16,718 bases of DNA from the NCBI GenBank assembly GCA_946618265.1, contig CAMOLA010000044.1, forward strand, positions 1 through 16,718, read 5' to 3'. The stretch comes from an uncultured Eggerthellaceae bacterium. GTDB taxonomy: Bacteria > Actinomycetota > Coriobacteriia > Coriobacteriales > Eggerthellaceae. Under the pieces are notes generated by a model. That model worked only from the letters and a program-made list of their open reading frames with translations, searched no databases and had not been told where the DNA came from. Shown piece after piece: positions 7,107-13,777 of the stretch (the stretch's first letter is position 1; every line of letters starts with the position of its first letter). Made by a program: the position numbers and the translations under genes.

Positions 7107-8639
7107 ATGAAAGACCTCTCGAAGCTCAAGGTCGCCATTGGACAAATGGAGATCGTGGAAGGAAGGCCGTCGATCAACGAGGCCGCATGCGATCGGATGG
7201 TCGACCGGGCGCTCGATGGCGGGGCGGACGTGCTCGTGGTGCCCAATTCGCTTTCCGATGCGCGAAACGTGCGCCTCATCGGCCTCAACGATTCGAGGAT
7301 CGACATCGCGGGCAACGTCGCCGTGCTCGACGTGTGCGGTGAGAGCTATCGGGTTGGCATTGACGAGCCGATAGCCGACTGCGACTTCCGCATCATATCG
7401 GACGTCAGCCCGTACACGATAGCGGGGGCGGACGACGCCGCCCATCGGTTGTCGGTGCTCGTGCGTCCGGTCGGCATGCGCGACGACGGCAAGAAGGTGT
7501 GCGCGCTCGACGGTGGGTCGAAGGTCTATGGCGCGGACGGGGCGGTGCTCTCCAGCCTGAACGACGATTTCGAGGAGGACTTCGCGCTCGTCTCGCTCGT
7601 GAATCCGGGCCCCGAGCCGAAGCCCTGCAAGGACAAGCTCCTCAAAGCGCTTTTGGCGACGATCAGGCGGTTCGACAGCCAGGTGCTCGGCGCGGGTCCG
7701 AAGTGGGTCATCGGGCTTTCAGGCGGTCTCGACAGCAGCGTCGTCGCCGCCTTGCTCGTGATGGCCCTCGGCCCAGACCGCGTGGTGGGATACAACATGG
7801 CCACGCGATACAACTCGCTCGCGACGAAGGCGAATGCCGCGGCCCTTGCCGAATCGCTCGGCATACCGCTGCGCAACGGTTCTATCGAGGGCCTCGTGGT
7901 ATCGCTCGGCAACACGCTCGTGCAGTACGGGTATCCCCCCGATGCGCTCAAGGGGGTTTTGCTCGAGAACGCCCAAGCGCGCACGAGGGGCAACTTGCTG
8001 TCCACGTTCGCCGCGGTCGAAGGCGGCGTCGTGGTCAACAACGGCAACCGCATCGAATCGGCACTCGGTTACGCTACGCTCTACGGCGATGCAATCGGGG
8101 CTTTGGCTCCGATCGGCGATGTGACGAAAGTCCAACTGTTCGACATTTCGAGGGCCATCAACCAACAGCTCGGTTTCGAGGCGGTGCCCGAGAACCTGTT
8201 GCCGCGCGAAACCGAAGACGGCTACATTTGGGAGACCATGCCGTCGGCGGAATTGTCGAACGGGCAGATGGACCCCATGAAATGGTTCTACCATGACTGG
8301 CTCGTGGGCAGGCTGCTCGGCGACGGGGGCGTGGAGCATGTCGACATCGATGCCGCAGCTTGCGACGTCATGCGGCGCTACCTCGAAGATCGCCTCATCG
8401 GTTCCGAGGTGGGCAAGTGGGTCACGTTCTACGGGCTTGAAGACCCGGGCGCGTTCCTGGCCGACCTCGATTGGGTCATCAACGGCATGTCCGGATCTGC
8501 TTTCAAGCGCGTGCAGGCGCCGCCCTACATCGCTTTGGCCAACAAGGCGTCGGTGGGGCCCTACGCGGGCGCCCAGATTCGCAAGGAACATTCATCGACG
8601 TTCAACGCCCTTCATGTGCAAATTGCTAGAATGGGATAG
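7107..8639 (+). CDS. nadE: NAD+ synthetase with degenerate glutaminase (nitrilase-like) domain
   Basis: A 510-residue protein that amidates deamido-NAD+ to NAD+ using ATP. The C-terminal synthetase domain has the pyrophosphatase loop SGGLDSS (residues 205-211) and the expected downstream motifs, including LLPRETEDGYIWE. The N-terminal ~190 residues align with the nitrilase-fold glutaminase: GQMEIVEGRPSIN at the start and LDGGSKVYGADG with FEEDFALVSL at the end. However, the PE glutamate is Asn47 (VVPNSLS), the ICED cysteine position is Asp86 (VGIDEPI), and the lysine-bearing loop is missing, so the domain is shorter than usual. Glutamine hydrolysis looks impossible; free ammonia is the likely nitrogen donor. 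ATG 7107 directly abuts the flippase stop, implying translational coupling. Confidence 0.88.
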   Translation: MKDLSKLKVAIGQMEIVEGRPSINEAACDRMVDRALDGGADVLVVPNSLSDARNVRLIGLNDSRIDIAGNVAVLDVCGESYRVGIDEPIADCDFRIISDVSPYTIAGADDAAHRLSVLVRPVGMRDDGKKVCALDGGSKVYGADGAVLSSLNDDFEEDFALVSLVNPGPEPKPCKDKLLKALLATIRRFDSQVLGAGPKWVIGLSGGLDSSVVAALLVMALGPDRVVGYNMATRYNSLATKANAAALAESLGIPLRNGSIEGLVVSLGNTLVQYGYPPDALKGVLLENAQARTRGNLLSTFAAVEGGVVVNNGNRIESALGYATLYGDAIGALAPIGDVTKVQLFDISRAINQQLGFEAVPENLLPRETEDGYIWETMPSAELSNGQMDPMKWFYHDWLVGRLLGDGGVEHVDIDAAACDVMRRYLEDRLIGSEVGKWVTFYGLEDPGAFLADLDWVINGMSGSAFKRVQAPPYIALANKASVGPYAGAQIRKEHSSTFNALHVQIARMG

Positions 8640-8693
8640 GATATTCGTCGACATCGGCAGACCGAAGCAATCGGAGCGAGGCAAGGGGACAAC

Positions 8694-9629
8694 ATGCGGA
8701 AATGCGATTTGCACGACATCATCGACGAGATAAAGGCGACGTACGACTCGAGCGACGAGATCTTTTTCACGAGGCCCGAGAAGCGCATGCCATCGCGCAA
8801 TGCCATCATCGGGATCTTGAAGGACCTGCGCAATATCATGTTCCCCGGCTATTTCACCGACGGGGCGCAGACGTCGGTCGATGCGAGCTATTTCGTGGGC
8901 CATACCGTCTTGCGCGTGGAGGAGAAGCTCAACGAGCAGGTGCGCCTCGCGCTCACGTTCAGGGACGGCCAAAAGCTATCGCACGAAGAGCTCGAACAGC
9001 GGGCGGGCGAGGTGTGCTCGGGCCTGCTGTGCAAGCTGCCCGCTATCCAGAAGATGCTCCACAAGGACATTCAGGCGGCGTTCGTCGGAGATCCTGCCGC
9101 CCAGTCCAAGGAAGAGATCATCTATTCCTACCCGGGATTCTTCGCCATATGGGTGTACCGCATCGCGCATGAGCTGTACATGCTTGGCGTGCCGCTGATT
9201 CCGCGCATCATGACGGAATACGCGCACAGCCGCACGGGCGTCGACATCAACGCGGGCGCCACCATCGGCGAGTACTTCTTCATCGACCATGCGACAGGCG
9301 TCGTCATCGGCGAGACGACCGTCATCGGCAACAACGTGAAGATCTACCAGGGCGTGACGCTCGGCGCGCTCTCGACGCGCGGAGGACAACGCCTCGCGGG
9401 CGTCAGGCGCCATCCCACCATCGAGGACAACGTGACCATCTACGCCAATGCCTGCGTGCTCGGCGGCGACACGGTGATAGGCGAGGGGTCGATCATCGCG
9501 GGTAGTGCGTTCGTGACGAAATCGGTTCCTGCAGGAAGCCGCGTATCGCTCAAGAACCAGGAAATTACCGTGCGCACGTCGAAGAAGAAGCCCGACGGTG
9601 ACACACCCTATCTCGAAACCGTCGAATAG
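8694..9629 (+). CDS. cysE: Serine O-acetyltransferase
   Basis: A 311-residue cytoplasmic enzyme that transfers acetyl from acetyl-CoA to serine, the first step of cysteine synthesis. The N-terminal ~160 residues are helical (SATase N-terminal domain). The C-terminal part is a left-handed beta-helix of hexapeptide repeats. The active-site turn has Asp198-His199 in FIDHATGVVIGET, preceded by the aspartate in VDINAGATIG, and later repeats read HPTIEDNVTIYANA. The length is like long-form SATs rather than the ~270-residue E. coli protein. The ATG at 8694 has AAGGGGAC at 8683-8690. The start lies 54 bases after the nadE stop, so it may be cotranscribed. No cysK is in the window. Confidence 0.93.
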   Translation: MRKCDLHDIIDEIKATYDSSDEIFFTRPEKRMPSRNAIIGILKDLRNIMFPGYFTDGAQTSVDASYFVGHTVLRVEEKLNEQVRLALTFRDGQKLSHEELEQRAGEVCSGLLCKLPAIQKMLHKDIQAAFVGDPAAQSKEEIIYSYPGFFAIWVYRIAHELYMLGVPLIPRIMTEYAHSRTGVDINAGATIGEYFFIDHATGVVIGETTVIGNNVKIYQGVTLGALSTRGGQRLAGVRRHPTIEDNVTIYANACVLGGDTVIGEGSIIAGSAFVTKSVPAGSRVSLKNQEITVRTSKKKPDGDTPYLETVE

Positions 9630-9641
9630 CGATGATGCAAG

Positions 9642-9670
9642 TGATACAGTACCTCAGAGGTAGTGTATCA
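9642..9670. repeat. 29-base near-perfect palindrome (type C, copy 1)
   Basis: TGATACAGTACCTC, a central A, then GAGGTAGTGTATCA. All pairs match except one G:G. It lies 13 bases after the cysE stop, in the gap between convergent genes. The sequence is nearly identical to the second copy at 9691. Confidence 0.85.
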
Positions 9671-9690
9671 TTCGCGAAGCTAAGATATTG

Positions 9691-9725
9691 GGATGATACA
9701 GTACCTCTGAGGTACTGTATCATCC
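9691..9725. repeat. 35-base perfect palindrome (type C, copy 2)
   Basis: GGATGATACAGTACCTC, a central T, then the exact reverse complement: 17 matched pairs with no mismatch. Twenty bases separate it from copy 1, and it ends seven bases before the queD stop. It could work as a bidirectional terminator for cysE and queD, though it lacks a long T tract on either side. Confidence 0.9.
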
Positions 9726-9731
9726 ACTACG

Positions 9732-10151
9732 TTACTTGCGGTAGAACGCGCGGTTGTTCGGCGTTTCGTCGACTTCGACTTCCGCGACGGGCAGCCCCTC
9801 TTCTTCGAGCTTCTCGAAGAAATACCGCGCAAGGTTTTCGGCGGTGGTGCGGAAGGGGAGGATGGTCAGGCTGAAGCCCTCCGATTCCAGCGCCTCGATG
9901 GTGGCTGCGGAAAGCGAGCCCTCTTCGACGAGGAACGTGTGGTCCAAGCTGTCTGCGAGCGCACGGACGGATTTCTTGAACACGCCGAAATCGAGCACCA
10001 TGTCCTTCATGGTGCCTTCGGTTTGAAGCTCGGGCACTTCGATCGTTACCTCGACGCGCCAGCGATGCCCGTGCAGGTTCTCGCATTTGCCGTAGTAATC
10101 GGTGAGGAAATGGGCCGAATCGAACGCCGACTCTGTTTTTAGACCGTACAT
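9732..10151 (-). CDS. queD: 6-carboxy-5,6,7,8-tetrahydropterin synthase (QueD/PTPS family)
   Basis: A 139-residue enzyme of the T-fold family. It converts dihydroneopterin triphosphate to carboxytetrahydropterin, the second step to preQ0/queuosine. Zinc ligands are His14 (SAHFL) and His27/His29 (LHGHRW). The catalytic Cys23 is in GKCENLHGH, which distinguishes QueD from many other PTPS proteins. Other hallmarks are DFG (54-56), LDHTFL with Asp70-His71, TAENLA with Glu105 and VDET with Glu129. The start at 10151 has AGGAG just upstream on the minus strand. A longer in-frame extension to 10319 has no ribosome site and would overlap the thrH promoter region. No other queuosine genes (queC, queE, queF, tgt) are in the window. 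Confidence 0.92.
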   Translation of the reverse strand: MYGLKTESAFDSAHFLTDYYGKCENLHGHRWRVEVTIEVPELQTEGTMKDMVLDFGVFKKSVRALADSLDHTFLVEEGSLSAATIEALESEGFSLTILPFRTTAENLARYFFEKLEEEGLPVAEVEVDETPNNRAFYRK

Positions 10152-10190
10152 GTCATCTCCTGTTAAACTTTGAACTGATAGCGCCAATCT

Positions 10191-10196
10191 ATTGTA
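10191..10196 (-). promoter_or_regulatory. Candidate -10 box for queD
   Basis: On the minus strand this reads TACAAT, giving a start about 30 bases before the queD ATG, which leaves room for its AGGAG ribosome site. No good -35 is visible. A preQ1 riboswitch was looked for in the short leader and not seen. Confidence 0.4.
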
Positions 10197-10311
10197 ATCT
10201 ATGGTTAGCCTTTGGGGACTTGGCCTGTTTGCGGGATGTGACCAAATCGGCGTATTGGACGACGTTGGTATACGGCGGTCGGCTATGCGGCTCGCCAGAA
10301 CGGAGAAGCAG

Positions 10312-10911
10312 ATGAACATCGTATGCTTGGATATGGAAGGCGTGCTCGTACCGGAAATCTGGATTGCGTTTTCGGAAGCGAGCGGAATTCCCGAGCTTTC
10401 GCGGACGACGCGCGACGAGCCGAATTACGACAAGCTGATGAAATACCGCCTCGACATCCTGGAGCAGCATGGACTGGGCCTTTCCCAGATTCAAGACGTT
10501 ATTTCCACGATCGATCCCCTGCCCGGCGCACGCGAGTTCCTCGACGAGCTGCGCGCAACCACGCAGACGATCATTTTGTCCGATACGTTCGAGCAGTTCG
10601 CCCAGCCGCTCATGAAGAAACTCGGCTGGCCCACCTTGTTCTGCAATTCGCTGGAAGTCGGCGAAGACGGCATGATCGTCGACTATCACATGCGCTGCGA
10701 GCAGTCCAAGCTGACGACGGTCAAGGCCCTGCAGTCTATCGGGTTCGACACCATCGCCGCTGGCGACAGCTTCAACGACCTGGGCATGATCCGCGCGTCG
10801 AAGGCAGGCTTCCTATTCCGGAGCACGGAGTCGATCATCGCCGACAACCCCGACCTGGGCGCGTTCGAGGAATTCGACGACCTCCTCGTCGCCATCAAGG
10901 CAGCCCTCTAA
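10312..10911 (+). CDS. thrH: ThrH-like HAD phosphatase (phosphoserine phosphatase / homoserine kinase family)
   Basis: A 199-residue HAD-superfamily enzyme. The N-terminus, MNIVCLDMEGVLVPEIWIAF, is very close to Pseudomonas ThrH, including the glutamate at position 9 where other HADs have aspartate. Further motifs: Ser90 in ILSDTFEQF (motif II), Lys133 (motif III) and GDSFND at 151-156 (motif IV). ThrH dephosphorylates phosphoserine and can transfer phosphate from phosphoserine to homoserine. ATG 10312 is chosen because GGAGAAG (10302-10308) precedes it and the homology begins there. The gene is divergent from queD with a 160-base spacer. Production of serine would feed the nearby serine acetyltransferase pathway, but the genes are not in one operon. 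Confidence 0.88.
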   Translation: MNIVCLDMEGVLVPEIWIAFSEASGIPELSRTTRDEPNYDKLMKYRLDILEQHGLGLSQIQDVISTIDPLPGAREFLDELRATTQTIILSDTFEQFAQPLMKKLGWPTLFCNSLEVGEDGMIVDYHMRCEQSKLTTVKALQSIGFDTIAAGDSFNDLGMIRASKAGFLFRSTESIIADNPDLGAFEEFDDLLVAIKAAL

Positions 10912-10926
10912 AATCATGCGCTCGCT

Positions 10927-10953
10927 GACCGAAAGGGAGTCTCCCTTTCGGTC
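10927..10953. repeat. 27-base perfect palindrome, GGGAGTCTCCC core (type A)
   Basis: GACCGAAAGGGAG, a central T, then the exact reverse complement: 13 pairs without mismatch. It lies 15 bases after the thrH stop. The flank CATGCGCTCGCT before it resembles the flank of the degraded copy at 11112. Confidence 0.85.
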
Positions 10954-11055
10954 TGTTCAGCTGGCGTGCATCCTGCTACGATGGCGCACGTGTTGCTGGT
11001 TTGAAGCTTGTGCATGCGCGAGGGTAGACGCGTTACTTCAGCAAGTGACTCTCTG

Positions 11056-11088
11056 GTATACATTTGGGGACAGTCCCCAAATGAATAC
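11056..11088. repeat. 33-base palindrome, GGGGACAGTCCCC core (type B)
   Basis: Arms GTATACATTTGGGGAC and the matching complement around a central A, with one mismatch (A:A). Same core as 5445-5475 and nearly identical to 11141-11171. Confidence 0.85.
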
Positions 11089-11111
11089 TCTCCAGCGTCA
11101 TGCAGCTCACT

Positions 11112-11140
11112 GACAGAAAAGGGAGTCTCCTCTTTTTGTT
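11112..11140. repeat. Degraded palindrome, GGAGTCTCC core (type A')
   Basis: Related to the element at 10927 both in the core and in the upstream flank (ATGCAGCTCACTGAC versus ATGCGCTCGCTGAC). Allowing G:T pairs, one mismatch remains over 14 pairs. It abuts the next palindrome directly. Confidence 0.7.
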
Positions 11141-11171
11141 TATACATTTGGGGACTGTCCCCAAATGTATA
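11141..11171. repeat. 31-base perfect palindrome, GGGGACTGTCCCC core (type B')
   Basis: TATACATTTGGGGAC, a central T and the exact complement: 15 pairs, no mismatch. It ends nine bases before the elp3 stop codon. Confidence 0.9.
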
Positions 11172-11180
11172 CCGAGCTCT

Positions 11181-12863
11181 TTAGCTCAGCAAATCTCTTT
11201 GCTGGTAGAGGCCGTTGTCGGCAAAGCTGAGCTTGCGGTAGTAGTCGCGCGTGCCAACGGCGCTTATGACGTTCATACGTTCGTAGCCGGAGTCGCGGGC
11301 GATGCGGCAGGCTTCTTCGACGAGGGCGCGCCCCAGACCGTGGTGCTGCGCTGACGAACCGGTCTCGTTGAGCTTGGTGGCCACGCCGTAGACGTGGACC
11401 TCGCGTATCATCGCCTCGCCCGGCCCAATGGGCAATGCATCGGCGTGCGACCTTATGTATTCCTGATTCGGCAGCGACAGCCTGAGGAATCCCGCGATCT
11501 TGTATGCGGGTGTCACCCATTGCAGGAACACCTCGTTGGTCGCGGAGGTTTTGTAATCGTATCGATCGAGTTCGAGCTCGTTTGGGTCTAGCTGGTCCGT
11601 CGAAATCTCCCTGAACCTGATTTCGCGAACCGCATCGCGGTCGTCTTGGAGACTTAGATCCACGATTTGCCTCAGGTTGGTCTTCTTGTTGCCGACGAGG
11701 ATGTCCTTGGCGGATATGTCGCGGATCATCCGCGATACGCGGCAGAACGGCGGCGTCGTCAGCATGTCGGACCGTAGGACGTCGACGAGCTCTTCCTCGG
11801 TATACGGGCGCCATCGTCCCTCGCGGTAACAATCGACGAGACGCGTGTTCGCGACGAGGGCGCAGGGGTAGAGCTTGACCTCGTCAGGACGAAACGCGAC
11901 ATCGTGCATGAACGTCGCGTAATCGCGCTTATCGGAATCGGGCGTCGCTCCCAGCAGGTTCACCATGAAATGCGTGTGCGTCTTGAAGCCGAAGATGCGA
12001 GCCAGCTCGAGGGAGCGCTTGATCGTCTCGCTCGATTCGCGTCTGCCGTTTTGCGCCAAGATATCGTCATCGACCGATTGCACGCCAAGCTGGATTTTCG
12101 TGCAGCCGAGCTTTCTCAAATGCGAAAGCGCGTCGGCCGTCACGGTATCGGGCCTCGTTTCGACGACGAGGCCGACGACGCGATGGTCTGCCCGCTCGTT
12201 CGCGCGCTGTGCGTCGTCGATGTCGGTTGGGCTCATGTGCTCGTCGGACGGAAGCGTGCCCGAATCGTATGCGTTGCGCAGCGCTGTTTCGCGCCGGTCG
12301 TCGGTATCGTTGAGGGCCCTGAACAGCTCCGTGACGAACCAGGTGCGGTATTCGGCCGGGTAGTCGAGCCATGTGCCGCCGAGCACGATGAGCTCGATCT
12401 TGTCGGTGGCATGACCCATCTGCGACAGCGTGCGAAGCCGGCTTGCGACCTGTAGGTACGGATGGAAGTAATGGCGTTCTGCGCGCTGGCATGCCGGTTC
12501 GTCGCTCAGGTAGCTCTTCGGCATGCGCGGGTCGTTGGGGCAGTACACGCAGCTGTTGGCGCAACCCCAGGGCTTTGTGATCACCGTTATGGTTGCCACC
12601 CCCGATGCCGTGCGCCGCGGTTTCATCTGCAGCGTTTTCAGAAATGCGGCATCAAGGTCATCGTCGACGTTCCAGGCCTCCCAAAGGGGGCCGCCGTCGG
12701 ATTTGGCGGCAAGATAATAGGGGAGGATCCGCTTCTTGGCGAACAGTCGGCGGCCATCATGCGCCTTTTTGCTGTGCTTGCGGATTATCTTGTCGAGTCC
12801 GGTTGGCCCGAGCTGCTGGTTTGAGCGCAGGGCGTCGAGTATGTCGGAAATGACCTCATCCAT
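11181..12863 (-). CDS. elp3: Elp3-family tRNA wobble-uridine modification enzyme (radical SAM + GNAT)
   Basis: A 560-residue protein. Elp3 uses a radical SAM centre and acetyl-CoA to add a carboxymethyl group to C5 of U34 in tRNA. The N-terminal part has the basic tRNA-binding segment. RTASGVATITVITKPWGC leads into the Fe-S cysteines C101, C105 and C108 (CX3CX2C, then YCPND). PKSYLSDEPACQRAERHYF and LGGTWLDYP are Elp3 hallmarks. The C-terminal GNAT domain has REVHVYG, QHHGLGRALVEEA and GTRDYYRKL. The start at 12863 is chosen because TACAAT on the minus strand lies exactly seven bases before it, a leaderless arrangement. A reading frame 25 codons longer crosses this promoter and the start of the divergent gene. 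The stop faces a cluster of palindromes. Confidence 0.9.
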   Translation of the reverse strand: MDEVISDILDALRSNQQLGPTGLDKIIRKHSKKAHDGRRLFAKKRILPYYLAAKSDGGPLWEAWNVDDDLDAAFLKTLQMKPRRTASGVATITVITKPWGCANSCVYCPNDPRMPKSYLSDEPACQRAERHYFHPYLQVASRLRTLSQMGHATDKIELIVLGGTWLDYPAEYRTWFVTELFRALNDTDDRRETALRNAYDSGTLPSDEHMSPTDIDDAQRANERADHRVVGLVVETRPDTVTADALSHLRKLGCTKIQLGVQSVDDDILAQNGRRESSETIKRSLELARIFGFKTHTHFMVNLLGATPDSDKRDYATFMHDVAFRPDEVKLYPCALVANTRLVDCYREGRWRPYTEEELVDVLRSDMLTTPPFCRVSRMIRDISAKDILVGNKKTNLRQIVDLSLQDDRDAVREIRFREISTDQLDPNELELDRYDYKTSATNEVFLQWVTPAYKIAGFLRLSLPNQEYIRSHADALPIGPGEAMIREVHVYGVATKLNETGSSAQHHGLGRALVEEACRIARDSGYERMNVISAVGTRDYYRKLSFADNGLYQQRDLLS

Positions 12864-12870
12864 GCCGTTC

Positions 12871-12890
12871 ATTGTAGCGTGCTTTACAAT
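12871..12890. promoter_or_regulatory. Back-to-back leaderless promoters for elp3 and the methyltransferase
   Basis: ATTGTA at 12871-12876 and TACAAT at 12885-12890 form a perfect inverted repeat with eight bases between. Read outward, each is a TACAAT -10 box exactly seven bases from an ATG (12863 on minus, 12898 on plus). Neither gene has a ribosome binding site, so both mRNAs probably begin at the start codon. The same inverted repeat could also be a dimeric operator. No -35 elements are evident. Confidence 0.6.
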
Positions 12891-12897
12891 AGGCGTC

Positions 12898-13674
12898 ATG
12901 GATGCGAACACGGCCAACACATTACGCGAGCTGAACAACCGGTTCTACGCTCTGCAAGCGCAATCGTTTTCCGAGACGAGAAACCATCCCTGGCCTGGAT
13001 GGCGGCGCGTGGTCTCGAAAGCCAGCGCCTCGTGTGGCCCGATCGGCACGGTGATGGACGTCGCTTGCGGAAACATGAGGTTCGAACGGTTCTGCTGCGA
13101 TGAAGGCCTTCTCGCCGAAGCGGAATTCCATGCGCTCGATTCGTGCCCTGATCTCGCATGCGACCTCGAAGGCGTCCATTTCAGGGAATTTGACGTTATC
13201 GAACCGCTCGTCGCAAGCGCAGGCGCGTCCTTGTCGTTTCCTTATCGAGATTGCGACCTTGCCGTCTGCTTCGGGTTCTTCCACCATGTCCCCGGTTTCG
13301 ATAATCGAGTGGCGCTCCTGCGTGCGATGCTGGACAGCGTGCGGGTTGGCGGTGTCGTTGCCTGCACGTTCTGGAGGTTCATGGACAACGAGAAGCTCGC
13401 TTCCGCGGCAATCGATACGACGCGCAATGCGTTGCGCAACATCGACGCCTGCCTCGAGCGCGGCGATTACCTCATAGGTTGGCAAGGCAAAGAAGGCGTC
13501 TATCGGTATTGTCATCATTTCGACGATGAGGAAATTGGGTCGCTGGCGAATGCAGTATCGAATCGGGCGCATGTGCTCGATCGGTTCGTGTCCGACGGGC
13601 GTACGAACGACCTGAACGAATACCTCGTGCTCGAGAGGCGCGAGGCAGTTCATATGCCGCTCGCGGGAGAATAG
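12898..13674 (+). CDS. SAM-dependent methyltransferase, Trm9/ALKBH8-like
   Basis: A 258-residue class I methyltransferase. The N-terminus reads NNRFYALQAQSFSETRNHPW followed by P, closely resembling the conserved Trm9/ALKBH8 opening (NRIAPHFSQTRYKPWP in yeast Trm9). Motif I is VMDVACGN (52-59), the acidic residue after beta 2 is Asp81, and GFFHHVPG (126-133) corresponds to the VVHHW region of Trm9. The C-terminal VYRYCHHF (201-208) fits the RYYHVF element and EYLVLER the last strand. Trm9 methylates cm5U34 to mcm5U34, the step after Elp3, which is encoded divergently 34 bases away. The start follows TACAAT by seven bases without a ribosome site. No Trm112-like partner is seen. A less specific methyltransferase role is possible. 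Confidence 0.68.
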   Translation: MDANTANTLRELNNRFYALQAQSFSETRNHPWPGWRRVVSKASASCGPIGTVMDVACGNMRFERFCCDEGLLAEAEFHALDSCPDLACDLEGVHFREFDVIEPLVASAGASLSFPYRDCDLAVCFGFFHHVPGFDNRVALLRAMLDSVRVGGVVACTFWRFMDNEKLASAAIDTTRNALRNIDACLERGDYLIGWQGKEGVYRYCHHFDDEEIGSLANAVSNRAHVLDRFVSDGRTNDLNEYLVLERREAVHMPLAGE

Positions 13675-13675
13675 A

Positions 13676-13775
13676 TGCGTTTTATTCCCCAAACTAGACC
13701 ACTCGCAATTATTAATCATTATGAAATAGTTATACGCGCTATTATGGCGGCGTAGTAACTCGAGCCAAGGAGGAA
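13676..13775 (+). promoter_or_regulatory. AT-rich leader and probable promoter of the dehydrogenase gene
   Basis: This gap is much richer in A and T than the surrounding genes. It contains TATTAT at 13740-13745 and TATACG at 13731-13736 as candidate -10 elements, a small TAATCATTA palindrome near 13713, and the strong ribosome site AAGGAGG just before ATG 13778. No clear terminator for the upstream methyltransferase gene is seen. Confidence 0.4.
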
Positions 13776-13777
13776 AA

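Noticed and set aside
9640..9730. CRISPR-like array, because of the two similar units with a 20-base gap
   Set aside because: There are only two units, each is a full palindrome, and there are no cas genes or further spacers.
10152..10200. preQ1 riboswitch upstream of queD
   Set aside because: The leader is only about 30 bases, and no conserved preQ1-I stem with its A-rich tail next to the ribosome site could be drawn.
10205..10222. Half of a type-B palindrome (TTTGGGGACTTGGCC) upstream of thrH
   Set aside because: Only one arm is present and the matching half is absent, so chance similarity cannot be excluded.
11174..11220. tRNA-like D-arm text (TTTAGCTCAGC ... GGTAGAG) near the end of elp3
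   Set aside because: The spacing between the two halves is too long, no anticodon or T arm follows, and the bases are explained by the elp3 C-terminal codons on the minus strand.
12864..12938. N-terminal extension of Elp3 by 25 residues
   Set aside because: It would cross the divergent promoter and the start of the neighbouring gene and has no ribosome site; the leaderless ATG at 12863 fits better.
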